Source: CAZAZQ01 sp964489705 (GTDB lineage Bacteria; Zixibacteria; MSB-5A5; GN15; FEB-12). From it: a DNA stretch of 64,000 nucleotides. The notes beneath the pieces were generated by a model. The model was not told the origin of the DNA, ran no database searches, and was given only the letters and a program-made list of their open reading frames with translations. A program made the translations under genes and the position numbers. Below, one piece after another: positions 50,401 through 59,169 of this stretch (within the stretch, counting starts at the first letter, position 1; every line of letters begins with the position of its first letter). Location of the stretch: contig CAZAZQ010000005.1 of assembly GCA_964489705.1 (NCBI GenBank), forward strand, positions 62,001-126,000, written 5' to 3'.

Positions 50401-51372
50401 ATGCGGTGCTGGTGGAGACAGGTGGCGGTTCTTGCTCTCGTCGGAGTGACGATACTGTCATGCAGCCATCCGCCGCGGGAGACGTACGAAGAAGCGGCGG
50501 ATGAAGCCGTCTCGTATGCGCTGTTGGTAGAGAAAGAACTCTCCGGAGTGGTGTTCAATAAACCCCTCTCCGACCCGGCTGGGTTGGCGGTGGACGGACG
50601 CGGTTTTCTCTACGTCTGCGACCGGGGAAACAACCGGGTGCTTAAATTTGATTCCCAGTATGTTGCCCTTGACGAAGTGGGCGGTTATGGTTCCGAAGAG
50701 AACATGCTCTCCCGCCCTTCTTTTCTTACCGTGGATGATGAGTTGAATCTGTACGTCAGCGACGAGGGGAACCAACGTATTTGTCGTTACAACCCCCAGT
50801 TGGAATTCATCGAAGCGATTCCTTTTTTCGACGAAGAGGAGCCGTTCAAATTCGGCGCCCCGGCGGGGGTGAACTTGACGGGTTTTGGGGAATTGTGGGT
50901 GGCGGACAAAGAGCGCAACCGAATAGCGCTGTTTACCAATGTCGGTTCATTCGATAGGTTTATCGGAGAATTCGGTTCCCCCGGCGGCCAACTCCTCCGC
51001 CCGGAAAAGATTCTTCGCGCTCGGAACGGCGATTTCTATGTCTGTGATGCGGGCAACAGCCGGGTGGTGGTCTATGACGAGTACGGCAATTTCCGGCGGG
51101 AAATACTCGTCCCCGGTTCCCTGACGTATCCGCGGGCGGCGGCGCTTGCGGGTAAGCGCTTGTGGGTGCTTGACCAGGCGACAGGAAAGGTGGAATTGTT
51201 TACTCAGAGCGGGCGGAAAGTATTTGAAACCGGTCCGCTGCTTATCGGTACCCGGCAGCCCCTCAGCGAGCCCTCGGATATTACCCTGAACTGGTCGGGA
51301 AGGCTTTTGATTGCCGACAGCGGCAATAATCGGGTACTGGTGTGCCGGATAATTACCGGTTCCTCTCCGTAG
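50401..51372 (+). CDS. NHL-repeat lipoprotein
   Basis: 323 residues. Lipobox VTILSC with Cys at residue 21 (from ATG 50401; a GTG at 50398 adds one). The rest is a six-bladed NHL propeller: DPAGLAVDGRGFLYVCDRGNNRVLKFD, SRPSFLTVDDELNLYVSDEGNQRICRY, GELWVADKERNRIALFTNVG, NGDFYVCDAGNSRVVVYDEYG, SDITLNWSGRLLIADSGNNRVLV. NHL lipoproteins act as surface scaffolds. It lies between the DUF5683 pair and the large SprA-like protein. In type IX systems, lipoproteins such as PorK or PorW have other folds, so this is not a direct match to them. Confidence 0.85.
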   Translation: MRCWWRQVAVLALVGVTILSCSHPPRETYEEAADEAVSYALLVEKELSGVVFNKPLSDPAGLAVDGRGFLYVCDRGNNRVLKFDSQYVALDEVGGYGSEENMLSRPSFLTVDDELNLYVSDEGNQRICRYNPQLEFIEAIPFFDEEEPFKFGAPAGVNLTGFGELWVADKERNRIALFTNVGSFDRFIGEFGSPGGQLLRPEKILRARNGDFYVCDAGNSRVVVYDEYGNFRREILVPGSLTYPRAAALAGKRLWVLDQATGKVELFTQSGRKVFETGPLLIGTRQPLSEPSDITLNWSGRLLIADSGNNRVLVCRIITGSSP

Positions 51373-51417
51373 GGAAGCGAAGAGTGAACGGGTGGCACCG
51401 CGGAAAAGCGTGCTCCC

Positions 51418-54400
51418 GTGACGGGTAAGAAGGATGGTGAACATCTCGTGTTTCCAGCTTTGGGTCGGCGTGTGAGAGGATGGGGGGGAGTAGGGGCGGT
51501 TATTTTTCTTCTTGTCTGTCCTCTTGGTGCCGCAGTCGAGCGTCGCTTCGTCGGGGAAGAAATTCCGTCGCGCTTTACCGTCGGTGGAAGCGGAATTTTC
51601 ACCGGCTCCGATTCCTTGTTTCTTAACGGCAGACTTCTGGAACGAGGGAAAGATTATGTTTATCGAAAAGCGGAAAGAATGTTCGACCTTTCGTCCCTTT
51701 CCGCCGGTTCCGCCGACACCTTGACGATCCGCTATGAACCCTTGCCGCGCTGGTTACTGCGCTCTTACGGACGGACGGTACCGCCGATCTCCAGTTCCCC
51801 CTCGTCAAACGGTTTTTCCGCTTCTTCCCACCTTCCTTCGCCGTGGAAAAAGGGAACCTCCCAAAGCTCTCAAGTAACTCTCTCAGGAACCAAAGCGTTC
51901 AGTTTTACGACCCAGACCGCGGGAACGTCCCGTTTCAGCCAATCACTGGCGCTTGAACTGCGCGGCTCTCTTTCTCCCGGCGTGGAAATCGCCGGAACCA
52001 TTTCAGATAAAGGGTACACCCCTGCGTACGGACCATTGAACAGTCGCCTCAGCGACCTTGACCGGGTGAATCTGCGACTGCGCTCCGAGAGAGTAAAGGC
52101 GCAAGTGGGCGACATTCTCATACCGGGGGCATTACGCACCGAATTCGATATGCCGACTGCGAAGCGTCTTTCCGGTGCTTCGGTCGAACTGCGGGGCGAC
52201 CGGTGGCACACCGATGGGTTGGTCGCCAGACCGAAGGGGAAATTTCAGACCTCCCGTTTCGTTGGAATTGACGGCGTCCAGGGACCGTATCAAATCGGAG
52301 AAGAAAAAACGTTCACGGCAATAGTGCCCGGCTCCGAGCGAGTGTGGTTGGACGGGAAACTTCTGGAGCGAGGAGCGGACAAAGATTACACCATCGATTA
52401 TCCGACCGGGCGAATTACGTTCAGCGCTCTTCATCCTATCGACCGCCTCAGCCGGATAGAGATAGACTACGAGCCGCGCCTGTCGGATTATCGAGGTGAG
52501 TTGTACGCCGCATCCGGCGGGGTGGTAAACGGTGATTCCGCTTTTTTTATGTCGGTCGGGTTTTATCGGGAAGGTGACGATAAACTCCAGCCCTTGCGCG
52601 GAGAGTTGACGGAAGAGGAAAAGCGGCTCCTTGACGAGGTGGGAGACAGCGTCGGGGCGGCGTTTCGCTCCGGCGTCGTGACCGACAGCGGAGGAAACTA
52701 TACTCTTGTGGTCGACAGTTTGCCGGACTCCGTTCTTCAATACGTCGGCGGAGGGAACGGCGAGTACCGCGTGACGTTCAGCTACGTGGGAGAAGGAAAA
52801 GGGGAGTATCGGTTCTTGGGTGGGGAGATCTACCAATATGTCGGGGAAGGGGAAGGAGATTACCTGCCGATAGTCGGTATCCCGGTGCCGGAGCGTATTG
52901 ATTTCTACGTTACCCGCTTGGGACTGAGGGAACCTCACCTCGGCGAAGTGCGCTTTGACGTACGGCAATCGTCGTATGATAAGAATCTTTTTTCTTCCCG
53001 CGATGATGGTGATAACGTGGGGGGGATGTATACCCTGAGTTGGCGGAAAGAATGGTATCAAGACCGGCGAAAGAATTTCTGGCGTTTCATGGTGCGTCGG
53101 AAAGATTCCAATTTCAAGACCCGAGCCCGCGTGTACGATGTTGACTTCGGCAGGCAGGTCTTCTATCCGCCGAATTATCAGGTGCACACCCGTGAGGTTT
53201 TGTCGACGCTGGACATGACAGTTCAACCGTTCTCATACCTGCTCCTGTCTCCGTCGCTGGTGGCGGTTCGCCATCAGGGAGCATTCGAATCGGTTTCAGG
53301 GCGAATACGTACCGACCTACCGATGCATCGGTCGCTTTCCGCCTCTTGGTCATGGCAGCACATCGCCGCTCGAGCGTACCTCCCCGACAAAACCACCGGT
53401 GAAGCGGATGTCATTGCCGGAAAGGTGCAATACCGTCTTCCACGGGGCATAACATTTTCTTCGCGATACGAGTTCGACCGACGAGTTAACACCTACACTC
53501 ATGAACTGCACGGTACCCGCTATCATCTTTACCGCGGGGGAGTTCGCAGTTTGACGGAGCAGGTGGAATATGAGCTTTACGTAGAAGACTCTCTCATCGG
53601 GCAATGGCACAATAGCCTGAATCGAAATCGCCTTTCGCTTCGTTCCCGCCGTTCGTTCGGGAGGGTGACCGGCGAGGCGCAGTTTACTTTCCAATGGCTT
53701 CGGCGGGATGAGGAAACGCGAAAAAGCTTTTTGGGACGCACCCATTTTCGATACTCCGATATCGCCCGCCGCCTTGATCTCAATACCAGCTATAGCTTGT
53801 CCAAGGAAACGCGTCATGCTCGGGGTATAACCTATATCGAAGTGGAACCCGGACAAGGCGATTATACGCTGGAAAACGGAGAGTACCTTCCTGATGAGCA
53901 CGGAGAATACCTGCGCGTCGAAGAAATTCTCTCTGAGGCGGCCGAGGTTTCGAAAGCGGAAAAGAGCTTTTTTGCCTCGAAAGATTTCCATCTCGTCTCT
54001 CTTCGTTTTACCTCCCAGATTCGTGAGGAATTGCTACCGTCGGGGAAACGGCAATGGTGGTGGGTTGTGCCGTTCCTTTCATCCGATGGGCAACCGTACC
54101 TGTTTTACGTGCGAAGACAACGATTGGATATGAAAGCCATCCCCAGCCGAGGCATTTATCTGTTGAATCTCATCGCTTCGCAAGAAGTGGAAAAGCGTTT
54201 CCTTTCCGGCACGGAGCGAAAGAAAGGCGCCTCCGCCGTGGAGTTTACCGTGAAACAAGCGACGGGTCACCTCTATTTCAGCGAGTCCGTGCGGCTCTTT
54301 TCGACCGAACGGGATGCGTATTATAACGGCATCGGAAAAGTCGACGGTTACCGCTTGAGAGCTTCCGTGAAACGATTGCTTTCTTCTTATGAGATAACCT

Positions 54401-54726
54401 CCGGGGTGGCGTACCGCATGGCGAAAGCCCAAAATGATGATCGAGTTAAGAGTTATTCGCTCTTTCTCAATACCCGGCGACAGTTTTTGAAACGCGGCAA
54501 CATCCGTACGACCTTCGAATGGTATCGCCAGGATATTGATGCGGCAGAACCGGTATCGTATCAGTTGACCGACAACAAATCAGGGAACCAAGGAGTCCTG
54601 TGGTCGCTGCGTGTGCAATATGGAGTCAAGGAAGGGGTGCGGTGTCGTCTTGACGTTTCCGGGCGTCATGCCGACAACCGTCGGGCGCGGCTGACCGGGA
54701 AAGGAGAGCTGGTCGTTGGGTTCTAA
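51418..54726 (+). CDS. Large envelope protein with SprA-like repeats, probable outer-membrane beta-barrel
   Basis: 1102 residues. A hydrophobic signal follows a basic start (RRVRGWGGVGAVIFLLVCPLGAA); GTG 51448 is an alternative start. Two copies of an Ig-like block occur: DSLFLNGRLLERGKDYVYRKAERMFDL and ERVWLDGKLLERGADKDYTIDYPTGRITF, each ending in an IRYEP/IDYEP strand; this resembles blocks of SprA/Sov. Repeated GxGxY turns (VGEGKGEYRFLG, VGEGEGDYLPIVG, EPGQGDYTLENG) also recall SprA. The last 500 residues alternate like beta-barrel strands. It is half the size of SprA, so a homologue or analogue rather than a clear orthologue. It overlaps the Omp85 gene. Confidence 0.7.
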   Translation: MTGKKDGEHLVFPALGRRVRGWGGVGAVIFLLVCPLGAAVERRFVGEEIPSRFTVGGSGIFTGSDSLFLNGRLLERGKDYVYRKAERMFDLSSLSAGSADTLTIRYEPLPRWLLRSYGRTVPPISSSPSSNGFSASSHLPSPWKKGTSQSSQVTLSGTKAFSFTTQTAGTSRFSQSLALELRGSLSPGVEIAGTISDKGYTPAYGPLNSRLSDLDRVNLRLRSERVKAQVGDILIPGALRTEFDMPTAKRLSGASVELRGDRWHTDGLVARPKGKFQTSRFVGIDGVQGPYQIGEEKTFTAIVPGSERVWLDGKLLERGADKDYTIDYPTGRITFSALHPIDRLSRIEIDYEPRLSDYRGELYAASGGVVNGDSAFFMSVGFYREGDDKLQPLRGELTEEEKRLLDEVGDSVGAAFRSGVVTDSGGNYTLVVDSLPDSVLQYVGGGNGEYRVTFSYVGEGKGEYRFLGGEIYQYVGEGEGDYLPIVGIPVPERIDFYVTRLGLREPHLGEVRFDVRQSSYDKNLFSSRDDGDNVGGMYTLSWRKEWYQDRRKNFWRFMVRRKDSNFKTRARVYDVDFGRQVFYPPNYQVHTREVLSTLDMTVQPFSYLLLSPSLVAVRHQGAFESVSGRIRTDLPMHRSLSASWSWQHIAARAYLPDKTTGEADVIAGKVQYRLPRGITFSSRYEFDRRVNTYTHELHGTRYHLYRGGVRSLTEQVEYELYVEDSLIGQWHNSLNRNRLSLRSRRSFGRVTGEAQFTFQWLRRDEETRKSFLGRTHFRYSDIARRLDLNTSYSLSKETRHARGITYIEVEPGQGDYTLENGEYLPDEHGEYLRVEEILSEAAEVSKAEKSFFASKDFHLVSLRFTSQIREELLPSGKRQWWWVVPFLSSDGQPYLFYVRRQRLDMKAIPSRGIYLLNLIASQEVEKRFLSGTERKKGASAVEFTVKQATGHLYFSESVRLFSTERDAYYNGIGKVDGYRLRASVKRLLSSYEITSGVAYRMAKAQNDDRVKSYSLFLNTRRQFLKRGNIRTTFEWYRQDIDAAEPVSYQLTDNKSGNQGVLWSLRVQYGVKEGVRCRLDVSGRHADNRRARLTGKGELVVGF

Positions 54727-56245
54727 GGTGAGAGAAAAAGTGTTTCCCATTCCTTACGAAGAGAGGAAACCTTTCGTAAGAGTCTTGGCAGCAATTGTGT
54801 TGGTATTGTTGTCATCATTTCCCCTTGCGGGCAACGCTCGGGAAACCGACGTTCCGTGGTGTCTCGATTCAATCTATGTTGCCGGCGATACCGTTTACGC
54901 CTTCCGCGTCGCAAGAAGTTTTACCCAAGAAGACATATCGTCCCTTATGGATGACGTCCTTCGCCCGTGGTATCGTGAGGGATACTACTGGGCACGGGTG
55001 AGTCTCGATGAAGTACGTCGGCAGCATGACCATATTGCCCTGCGGGTGCGGCTGCAGAAAGGACCGCGGGTGTCCGTCTCACGGTTGGCGTATAGCGGGC
55101 TTACGCGGACTCGTGAGGACCTTCTCGCTCGCTACGTGACCATTGATTCCGGAGCGCTTCTTACCGACGACTTGCTTGCCCGGCTTGAAGAAAAAGCGTT
55201 GCGTCTGCGGTTTGTCGCTTTCCACCCGCCGGTTCGGGTTCTGCCGCAGGCGGGGTATACGGCGGCTGAGGTGGAGTTGCGGTTCTCCGAGAAAAAACAG
55301 TTTCAATTCAGCGGCGGCGGGGGATATGTGCCGGATGAGTCTACCGGGTTAATATGGCATCTTCAATTCGTCTTTACCAACTTGTTCGGTAAAGGAAAGC
55401 AGGCGGAAATTTCGACCGAACGGAGAGAGAAAGGGCGTCGACTCTTGGAGCTTCGTTATCGTCAACCTCTCTTTCTTATCGGGAACGATGAGGTGGCATT
55501 TGCTGCTTCCTCTCGGAATTATCAAGACCAGTTCTACGAATTCCGCCTTGAGGGAACCTACGAAACCCGCCTGGAACAGGGCTTGTCCCTGGGGGGCAAA
55601 ACGGAATGGAAAAGCGTGGAACCGTCCGATACAACGTTGTCGTATTCCCGTTTTCTCGGCGGGGTTTTCGTCCGACGAACGTTTGGCAACGCACACCGTG
55701 CCTCAAGCGGTTTCCTGCAGGTGACCTCATCGGTCTCGTATTCGTTTCGACGTTATCGGGAGAGTCAAGCAGTGTCGGAGAGCATCCCGCAAAGTTACAA
55801 CGAAACCCGTCTGCATCTGGGTATAGTGGGGGAACAGCCGCTCTTTCGAGGATTGTCCGCCTTTGTGAAAATACGCTACTGGGGGCTGGAAACGTCGGAG
55901 CCGCTTCCACCGTTGGCGGAACGGTTTTTTGTCGGCGGACCGGGAACGGTGCGCGGTTTCCGTAACGAACAATTCACCGCTTTGCGCGTTCTTTCCGGCA
56001 GTTTTGAGCCGCGATGGTATTTCTCCGGGGGGTATCTTTTTCTCTTTTACGATGGCGCATATCTCAGCAACCGTCTATCCGATGCGGAAGGAAGAGTCGT
56101 CACTGCCGAGAGTTATCATAACGGCTACGGCGTCGGGATTTCCGTCCGCAGTTCGCTCCGTTCCGTGAACGTTTCGTTCGGCTGGAACCCGGCGGTGCCG
56201 TTCGACCAGCCCCGGCTTGCGGTCGAACTTTCCGCCGACCTGTAA
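54716..56245 (+). CDS. Omp85/BamA-TamA family outer-membrane protein
   Basis: 509 residues from TTG 54716 (GGAGA eight bases upstream; GTG 54728 is an alternative). Signal segment FVRVLAAIVLVLLSSFPLAGNA, one to two POTRA-like domains (about 45-190, with VSRLAYSGLTRTREDLLARYV), then a 16-strand Omp85 barrel. The lid-lock motif VRGF near residue 412 (GPGTVRGFRNEQF) is intact. With so few POTRA repeats it is not the main BamA; it looks like a dedicated accessory Omp85. It overlaps the SprA-like gene by 11 bases, suggesting it inserts or assists that protein. Confidence 0.88.
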   Translation: MGSKVREKVFPIPYEERKPFVRVLAAIVLVLLSSFPLAGNARETDVPWCLDSIYVAGDTVYAFRVARSFTQEDISSLMDDVLRPWYREGYYWARVSLDEVRRQHDHIALRVRLQKGPRVSVSRLAYSGLTRTREDLLARYVTIDSGALLTDDLLARLEEKALRLRFVAFHPPVRVLPQAGYTAAEVELRFSEKKQFQFSGGGGYVPDESTGLIWHLQFVFTNLFGKGKQAEISTERREKGRRLLELRYRQPLFLIGNDEVAFAASSRNYQDQFYEFRLEGTYETRLEQGLSLGGKTEWKSVEPSDTTLSYSRFLGGVFVRRTFGNAHRASSGFLQVTSSVSYSFRRYRESQAVSESIPQSYNETRLHLGIVGEQPLFRGLSAFVKIRYWGLETSEPLPPLAERFFVGGPGTVRGFRNEQFTALRVLSGSFEPRWYFSGGYLFLFYDGAYLSNRLSDAEGRVVTAESYHNGYGVGISVRSSLRSVNVSFGWNPAVPFDQPRLAVELSADL

Positions 56246-56313
56246 CGGTTTTCCCTTCAGTGACCTTCAATGATTAAAGTTGACTGACGCTTTGTGCCGT
56301 CCTATTCTCAAGT

Positions 56314-57159
56314 ATGTTTCGGTTGAAAGAAGCGCTCAAATTGATGAGAGTGTTCAATTGTCTGCTGGCGATGGTGGGGGTGTTGGTGGGAGCATACATG
56401 ACCTGGTATCAACCGTTTCGTTACGGTCCTCTCATGGCAGCCGTTGCCGCATTTTTCATCTGTGCGGGAGGGAATATCGTCAACGACATCGTCGATGTCG
56501 AAATTGACAAAATCAATCGTCCCTACCGGGTGTTGGTGCAGGGAACGCTCAGCACAAGGTTTGCCGTTTGGCTGGCGGTAGGGACACATATTGCAGCGCT
56601 CTTGTGTGCCTGGAGCGTCAACACCCTGGTGTTGGTGGTGGCGGTTGTCGTCGGAGTATTGCTGTTACTGTACAATCTCTGGCTCAAGAGAGTCCCGCTG
56701 GCGGGGAATATCGTTATTGCTCTCCTCGGCGGCTTGACGTTCATCACCGGCGGTCTGGCGATAGATTCCGTCATGGCGTTTACTTTACCGGGACCGCTGA
56801 TTCCGGCGGTGTTTGCTTTTTTCTTTCACTTGGTACGTGAGATTGTCAAGGACGTGGAGGATATCGAAGGAGACAAAAAAATCGGGCTAACGACCCTGCC
56901 GCAGGTTATCGGGGTTCAGAAAGCCCTTTCTCTTGCCTTGGGATTGTTCCTGCTCCTTGTTCTTTTGACCTATATTCCCGTATTGACCGGATGGTTCGGG
57001 TTTACGTACAAGATTATTACCGTCTATCTTGTCGATCTTCCCTTGCTGCTCTTGCTGATATTTGTCTGGTATCGTCCGACGGTGCGGATGGTTCGGGCGG
57101 CGTCGACAGGATTGAAACTCGGAATGGGGCTGGGAATTGTGGCGCTTCTGGCGGCGTGA
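56314..57159 (+). CDS. UbiA-family prenyltransferase, DGGGP-synthase-like
   Basis: 281 residues, eight or nine membrane helices. The first Asp-rich motif is NIVNDIVDVEIDKINRPYRVLVQG (about 54-77) and the second is REIVKDVEDIEGDKKIGLTTLP. The NDxxDxxxDxxNRPxRxLxxG form is that of geranylgeranylglycerol-phosphate geranylgeranyltransferases, which add the second prenyl ether in archaeal lipids and also occur in Bacteroidota and other FCB bacteria. Heme or menaquinone transferases usually differ in this block. No GGGP synthase or G1P dehydrogenase is in the window, so ether-lipid synthesis is unproven. Confidence 0.85.
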   Translation: MFRLKEALKLMRVFNCLLAMVGVLVGAYMTWYQPFRYGPLMAAVAAFFICAGGNIVNDIVDVEIDKINRPYRVLVQGTLSTRFAVWLAVGTHIAALLCAWSVNTLVLVVAVVVGVLLLLYNLWLKRVPLAGNIVIALLGGLTFITGGLAIDSVMAFTLPGPLIPAVFAFFFHLVREIVKDVEDIEGDKKIGLTTLPQVIGVQKALSLALGLFLLLVLLTYIPVLTGWFGFTYKIITVYLVDLPLLLLLIFVWYRPTVRMVRAASTGLKLGMGLGIVALLAA

Positions 57160-57214
57160 GAATTTCCTGAAACGTTTGAACAGTCGTCGAGTATAAAGTC
57201 AATTAAGGTTACTT

Positions 57215-58159
57215 TTGAATACGCGAAAGGTGCATGTGTTGTTCAGCGGCAGTACTGAGAAAAGATGGAAAAGAACAAGACTGGCGGCGAGACTGACGCC
57301 GCTGGTTCTTTTGTGCCTGTTTTTCGGTTTGACCCCAGCGTTTGGCGTCGGCGGCATTACCGTTTCTCAAGCGGTGGACAAGTTTGACCTTGCCTTTGAA
57401 GACAGTCTTCATTTCGAGATTACCTTGACCTGGGAAGGACCTCAAACCGCCTATCTTTTCCCTCAGCCGTTGCAGCCGACCTTCGAACGCCTGCGGGTAA
57501 AAGCGTTTTCATCCTCAATCAGTTCTACCGGTTCTCCGCCCCATGAGAAGACGACCAAGAAATATCGATATACGTTAGTGCCGACGTCGTCAGGGACGGC
57601 GACGATAGACCCGGTAACGGTCAACTACCTTTCTATGCCCGACAGCATTACCGGGGAACTGGTCACGGAAGCCATGACGGTGCAGATTGCCGAGCCATTG
57701 CCGCCGCCGAAAAAGAGCCCCTCGGGATGGTACTGGGGGATAGGCGGGGCGATAGTCGTTTTGCTTGGTGTTGTTCTCTTCTTGGCGGTGCGGCGTTCTG
57801 CCCGTAAGCGCTCTGAGACCGTGGAGAAAAGTCCGGTCGAGACGTTTTTGGAAAAATTGACCGCCGTTAAACAAGATGCCGGTGGGGATCTGAAGAAGTT
57901 CCAGGATGGGTTGTACAAAATTCTTGTGGAACTTCTATCGACGCAATATGGTATCAACGCTGATGAGCTTCCCGACGAAGAGCTTGCTCCGGCGTTGGCG
58001 TCTGCCGGAATGAGCGAAGAGGAGCGAATGCGGATAAGCGCCTGGCTGATAAAAGCCCGCCAAGACAAATTCCGTCCGGTCGTGAGTTCCCCCGGTGAGA
58101 CCATTCGACTGGGGACGGAGATACGACAGTTTTTTGAAAAACAACGAAGCTCAACATAG
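57215..58159 (+). CDS. BatD-like membrane protein, copy 1
   Basis: 314 residues from TTG 57215. Signal anchor (LTPLVLLCLFFGLTPAFGVGG), a periplasmic beta-sandwich (ITVSQAVDKFDLAFEDSLHFEITLTWEGPQ to VTVNYLSM), one membrane helix at about 174-196 (WGIGGAIVVLLGVVLFLAV) and a cytosolic helical tail (FLEKLTAVKQDAGGD, FRPVVSSPGETIRLGTEIRQFFEKQ). This is the BatD/oxygen-tolerance layout, shorter than classical BatD. It heads the Bat-type operon with MoxR 11 bases downstream. BatD-type proteins sit with BatA/BatB VWA proteins in the membrane. Confidence 0.8.
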   Translation: MNTRKVHVLFSGSTEKRWKRTRLAARLTPLVLLCLFFGLTPAFGVGGITVSQAVDKFDLAFEDSLHFEITLTWEGPQTAYLFPQPLQPTFERLRVKAFSSSISSTGSPPHEKTTKKYRYTLVPTSSGTATIDPVTVNYLSMPDSITGELVTEAMTVQIAEPLPPPKKSPSGWYWGIGGAIVVLLGVVLFLAVRRSARKRSETVEKSPVETFLEKLTAVKQDAGGDLKKFQDGLYKILVELLSTQYGINADELPDEELAPALASAGMSEEERMRISAWLIKARQDKFRPVVSSPGETIRLGTEIRQFFEKQRSST

Positions 58160-58170
58160 ATGGAGGATAA

Positions 58171-59160
58171 ATGGATACCGATATTCAGCAGATACAATCG
58201 AGGGTAGAGTCCGAAGCCTCGTTTGTGCAACGCTTGACCGGAGAAATCAGTTCGGTCATTGTCGGCCAGAAGTATCTTATCGAACGCCTCTTGATCGGAA
58301 TTCTTTCCGACGGTCACATCTTGATTGAAGGGGTACCGGGACTTGCCAAGACCCTTTCGGTGAAGACTCTTTCGGATGCCATCCAAGCAAAGTTCCAACG
58401 GATTCAGTTTACCCCCGACCTCTTACCGGCGGATCTTATCGGAACGATGATTTACAACCCCCAAACCGCCGAATTTTCGGTGAAGAAGGGACCGGTTTTT
58501 GCCAACATCATTCTGGCGGACGAAATCAACCGCGCTCCGGCAAAGGTTCAGTCGGCGTTATTGGAAGCGATGCAGGAGCGGCAAGTCACCATCGGAGAAC
58601 ACACCTTCAAACTCGACGAACCGTTCTTGGTGCTTGCCACTCAGAACCCCATCGAACAGGAAGGCACTTACCCCCTGCCGGAAGCGCAGGTCGACCGGTT
58701 CATGCTTATGCTGAAGATAACGTACCCGTCACCGGCGGAAGAGCGGGAAATCATGGACCGCAACACGGCGACGGGAATCCCCACCGTTGCAAAGGTCATC
58801 ACGCCGGAAGACATCGTCCGGGCTCGTGAGGTGGTACGTTCCATTTACGTCGATGAGAAGGTCAAAGAGTACATCATCAACATTGTCTTTGCCTCGCGGG
58901 AACCGGAAAAGTACGGTTTGGCTGAACTGAAAGACCTGATTTCTTTCGGGGCGTCTCCCCGTGCCACGATTTACTTGAATCTGGCGGCGAAGGCTCATGC
59001 TTTTTTGAAAGGGCGAGGATATATCACGCCGGAAGATGTGAAAGCCATCGGACACGATGTGCTGCGTCACCGCATTCTTCTCACCTACGAAGCGGAAGCG
59101 GAAGAAGTGACCAGCGACGATATTGTGACGAAAATCTTTGATGCGGTTGAGGTGCCGTAA
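58171..59160 (+). CDS. MoxR-family AAA+ ATPase
   Basis: 329 residues. Walker A EGVPGLAKT, Walker B ILADEINRAPAKVQSALLEAMQERQVTIGEH, sensor 1 VLATQNPIEQEGTYPLPEAQVDRFML, and a C-terminal lid with SFGASPRATIYLNLAAKAHAFLKGRGYITPEDVKA, all matching the MRP/APE2220 branch of MoxR. GGAGGATAA precedes ATG 58171. MoxR ATPases act as chaperones for VWA proteins; here the partners BatA and BatB and the DUF58 protein are in the same operon. Confidence 0.96.
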   Translation: MDTDIQQIQSRVESEASFVQRLTGEISSVIVGQKYLIERLLIGILSDGHILIEGVPGLAKTLSVKTLSDAIQAKFQRIQFTPDLLPADLIGTMIYNPQTAEFSVKKGPVFANIILADEINRAPAKVQSALLEAMQERQVTIGEHTFKLDEPFLVLATQNPIEQEGTYPLPEAQVDRFMLMLKITYPSPAEEREIMDRNTATGIPTVAKVITPEDIVRAREVVRSIYVDEKVKEYIINIVFASREPEKYGLAELKDLISFGASPRATIYLNLAAKAHAFLKGRGYITPEDVKAIGHDVLRHRILLTYEAEAEEVTSDDIVTKIFDAVEVP

Positions 59161-59169
59161 GAGCGAGCG

